Positions 62,555 through 64,000 of a stretch of 64,000 nucleotides of DNA are shown here, piece by piece. Made by a program: the position numbers and the translations under genes. The notes below the pieces were generated by a model. The model saw nothing but the letters and a program-made list of their open reading frames with translations. It did not search any database and was not told where the DNA came from. Origin of the DNA: Hydractinia symbiolongicarpus (Eukaryota; Cnidaria; Hydrozoa; Anthoathecata; Hydractiniidae); contig NC_079887.1 in the NCBI RefSeq assembly GCF_029227915.1, positions 10,974,001-11,038,000 on the forward strand, given 5' to 3'. The stretch's first letter is position 1; each line of letters opens with the position of its first letter.

Positions 62555-63350
62555 AGTTATTCATATCTTCAAATAATGTCCCATATAAAACACTACCATT
62601 CTTTTTCTTGCATAATTCTTTTGACTTTCTTTCAATAGATGCTGTGATGATACATTTTTGTGAGAAGTAAATGCTGGGTATGAGAGATGAGATATTTGCG
62701 ATTGTACTTGGTATTCTTAATTTAACTTTCTGATTGATATGGTCAACTTGATCTTCACTTAATAGTCTTGATTGAAATACAAATCTGTCTTTATGGTACA
62801 CAGACTTATCATATTCCACTGTTGAATTCTGTGATGTGCTTCCTGCTTTTTCATAAACCAGTTGTTTTTTTGGTGACACTATAAATCAAGATAGTAAATT
62901 TGAAGAATATATATAAAATATAAAAAAGTATACATGTATATGCATAGTATATATAAAAAAGATATATGTAATTTTTAAAACATAGGTAAGAAAGAATGTA
63001 TATTTTACCTCTGAGTTTCTTTGTGGTACATTTTTGTTCTGGTGACGATATTACCCTTTTCACACTGCAATTTTTCCGAAAGCTTATCTGTGCATTCCGA
63101 CACAAAATCTTAAATTGTACAAAGTTTTCAATTTTTCTTTCACATTTACGACAGATTATATCATTTATGTTATCAGTTTGCACAATTGTGATACCCACAG
63201 TGCCTTGTATTTTCTCTTGAAGTTGTTTTGATGTTCCAATATTTCCAAAAATTTGACTAAATCGTTTTAAGTCAGTCTCAGCACACAGTCTACACACTTT
63301 ATCACATCCACTATAAACTTTATGTGGTGTGATATTTTCTTTCCCTTTGC
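62510..63350 (-). pseudogene. ZAD-like zinc-binding protein, transposon copy 2 (C-terminally truncated)
   Basis: Two visible exons: 63350-63009 (acceptor TTTTTAG, donor G/GTAAAA) and 62878 down to about 62510, phases consistent. Exon 1 encodes KVCRLC, 43 residues, ICRKC: C-x2-C...C-x2-C, the Cys4 spacing of the ZAD dimerisation domain known mainly from insect zinc-finger proteins. Exon 2 has SRLLSEDQVDHI, SLIPSIYFSQK..ITASIERKSKELCKKKNGSVLY and IEAIWNELKVSQPF, after which similarity to copy 1 (ELWKELSGNFPFVVDI) stops and codons become antisense to the helicase end. A candidate first exon at 63768-63697 (MGKRQLTSQ) runs into a stop. No C2H2 fingers follow. Probably the N-terminal part of a larger transposase or accessory protein. 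Confidence 0.6.
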
Positions 63351-64000
63351 CTAAAAACAAAGATTTATATTAGTTGTTATTTTTTGTATATATATATTTC
63401 CTTTTATTTATACAGCTAGCTATACTTTATTTCCTAAAATATTTTTTAATGCTCTAGCTAGTATTCTTATCCCAAAAAATTGTCAAATAATATCCCTTGA
63501 ATTGTGACATAAAAAAGATTACTTGTCATTGTTGTGCATCTTCAAGCTAGCTAACAGTATCTAGCTAGTTAGCCAACATACATACTAAAAAAGTTGCATC
63601 TATACCAAGTTTCTGTTTTAGCATGTGAAAACAAAAATTAAATTGCAGTTTTTTTAAAAATATAAGTATTGTGTCCCAACAAAAGGTGAGAAGTACCTGC
63701 TACTTTCGTTAGCAGGACAGATGTTCATCGCACCATTCCATTTGACTTGTCAGCTGCCTTTTTCCCATCAGTGAAACAACAAAAATAATGTTTAAAAATT
63801 TTGAACAGCACCGATAAATTTGTAACGATGCAAGGAAAGTCAAAAATAACGTGAATTAATAAATATTTTCTTCATAAACAAGTTACCAAAAAATCTGCGT
63901 AATGCTCATCGCCATATTTGTTGTTACTATAAAATGCTGTGCTTGCAAAAAATACTTCTGCATTTATTATCTTTTTAGCATAATTTAAAAAAGCCGTATA

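Larger units (their letters stand above)
60532..64000. mobile_element. TIR transposon carrying RecQ-like helicase and ZAD-like gene (copy 2, right end outside window)
   Basis: The left terminus CAACCTCGAACCCAGGGCCT at 60532, followed by GCGTTTTTTGATATGAGGAT and GAGGCCCTGG, matches the terminal repeat of the 34183 element. Gene order and orientation are the same: helicase (+) at 60940, ZAD-like gene (-) at 62510-63350. The right terminus is not reached by 64000. Confidence 0.8.

Overview
The window is eukaryotic nuclear DNA, AT-rich, with GT-AG introns, polyadenylated-type genes and abundant transposons. Protein similarity (PRPF8, a beta-adaptin ear, a mitochondrial uL13), microsatellites such as (TCTG)n, GCTAGCTA runs and the TE mix suggest an early-branching animal, most likely a cnidarian (medusozoan or octocoral). 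I cannot fix the species from sequence alone.

Layout. 1-3.2 kb (+): the last six coding exons of an AP-1/AP-2 complex beta adaptin, with two MITE-like elements and a (TCTG)n tract in introns. 4.6-23.6 kb (-): a complete PRPF8 (U5 snRNP core splicing factor) in 35 coding exons; phases of all 34 introns agree, giving about 2,324 residues. 25-27.9 kb: non-coding, with a LINE tail and inverted repeats. 28.0-28.5 kb (+): intronless mitochondrial ribosomal protein L13. Directly behind it (28.58-31.18 kb) is a TTAA-flanked inverted-repeat transposon holding a broken P2X7-C-terminal-like coding fragment, itself split by a second transposon with a 6-bp target duplication. 32.8-33.3 kb (-): a secreted two-repeat cysteine-rich protein.

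33.77-47.08 kb is a nest of transposons. The outer layer is a pogo/Tigger element with TA target duplications. Its transposase frame was interrupted at 34183-42761 by a terminal-inverted-repeat element with a perfect 9-bp target duplication. That element carries a RecQ-like helicase gene and a convergent gene with a ZAD-like Cys4 domain. A young Ty3/gypsy LTR retrotransposon (37386-42235, apparently identical 139-bp LTRs, intact 1,432-residue Gag-Pol, 5-bp target duplication) sits inside it. A separate hAT-like element (43576-46687) sits further along in the Tigger transposase. A second copy of the RecQ plus ZAD-like element begins at 60532 and runs off the right edge. This two-gene transposon is the most interesting possible undescribed system here.

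47.4-50.0 kb (+): decayed non-LTR retrotransposon with reverse transcriptase and a restriction-like endonuclease-type C terminus. 53.7-54.7 kb (-): intronless class A GPCR. 57.5-59.4 kb (-): a two-exon TIR-TPR protein, probably a signalling or innate immune protein. The remaining spacers hold repeats or nothing recognisable.
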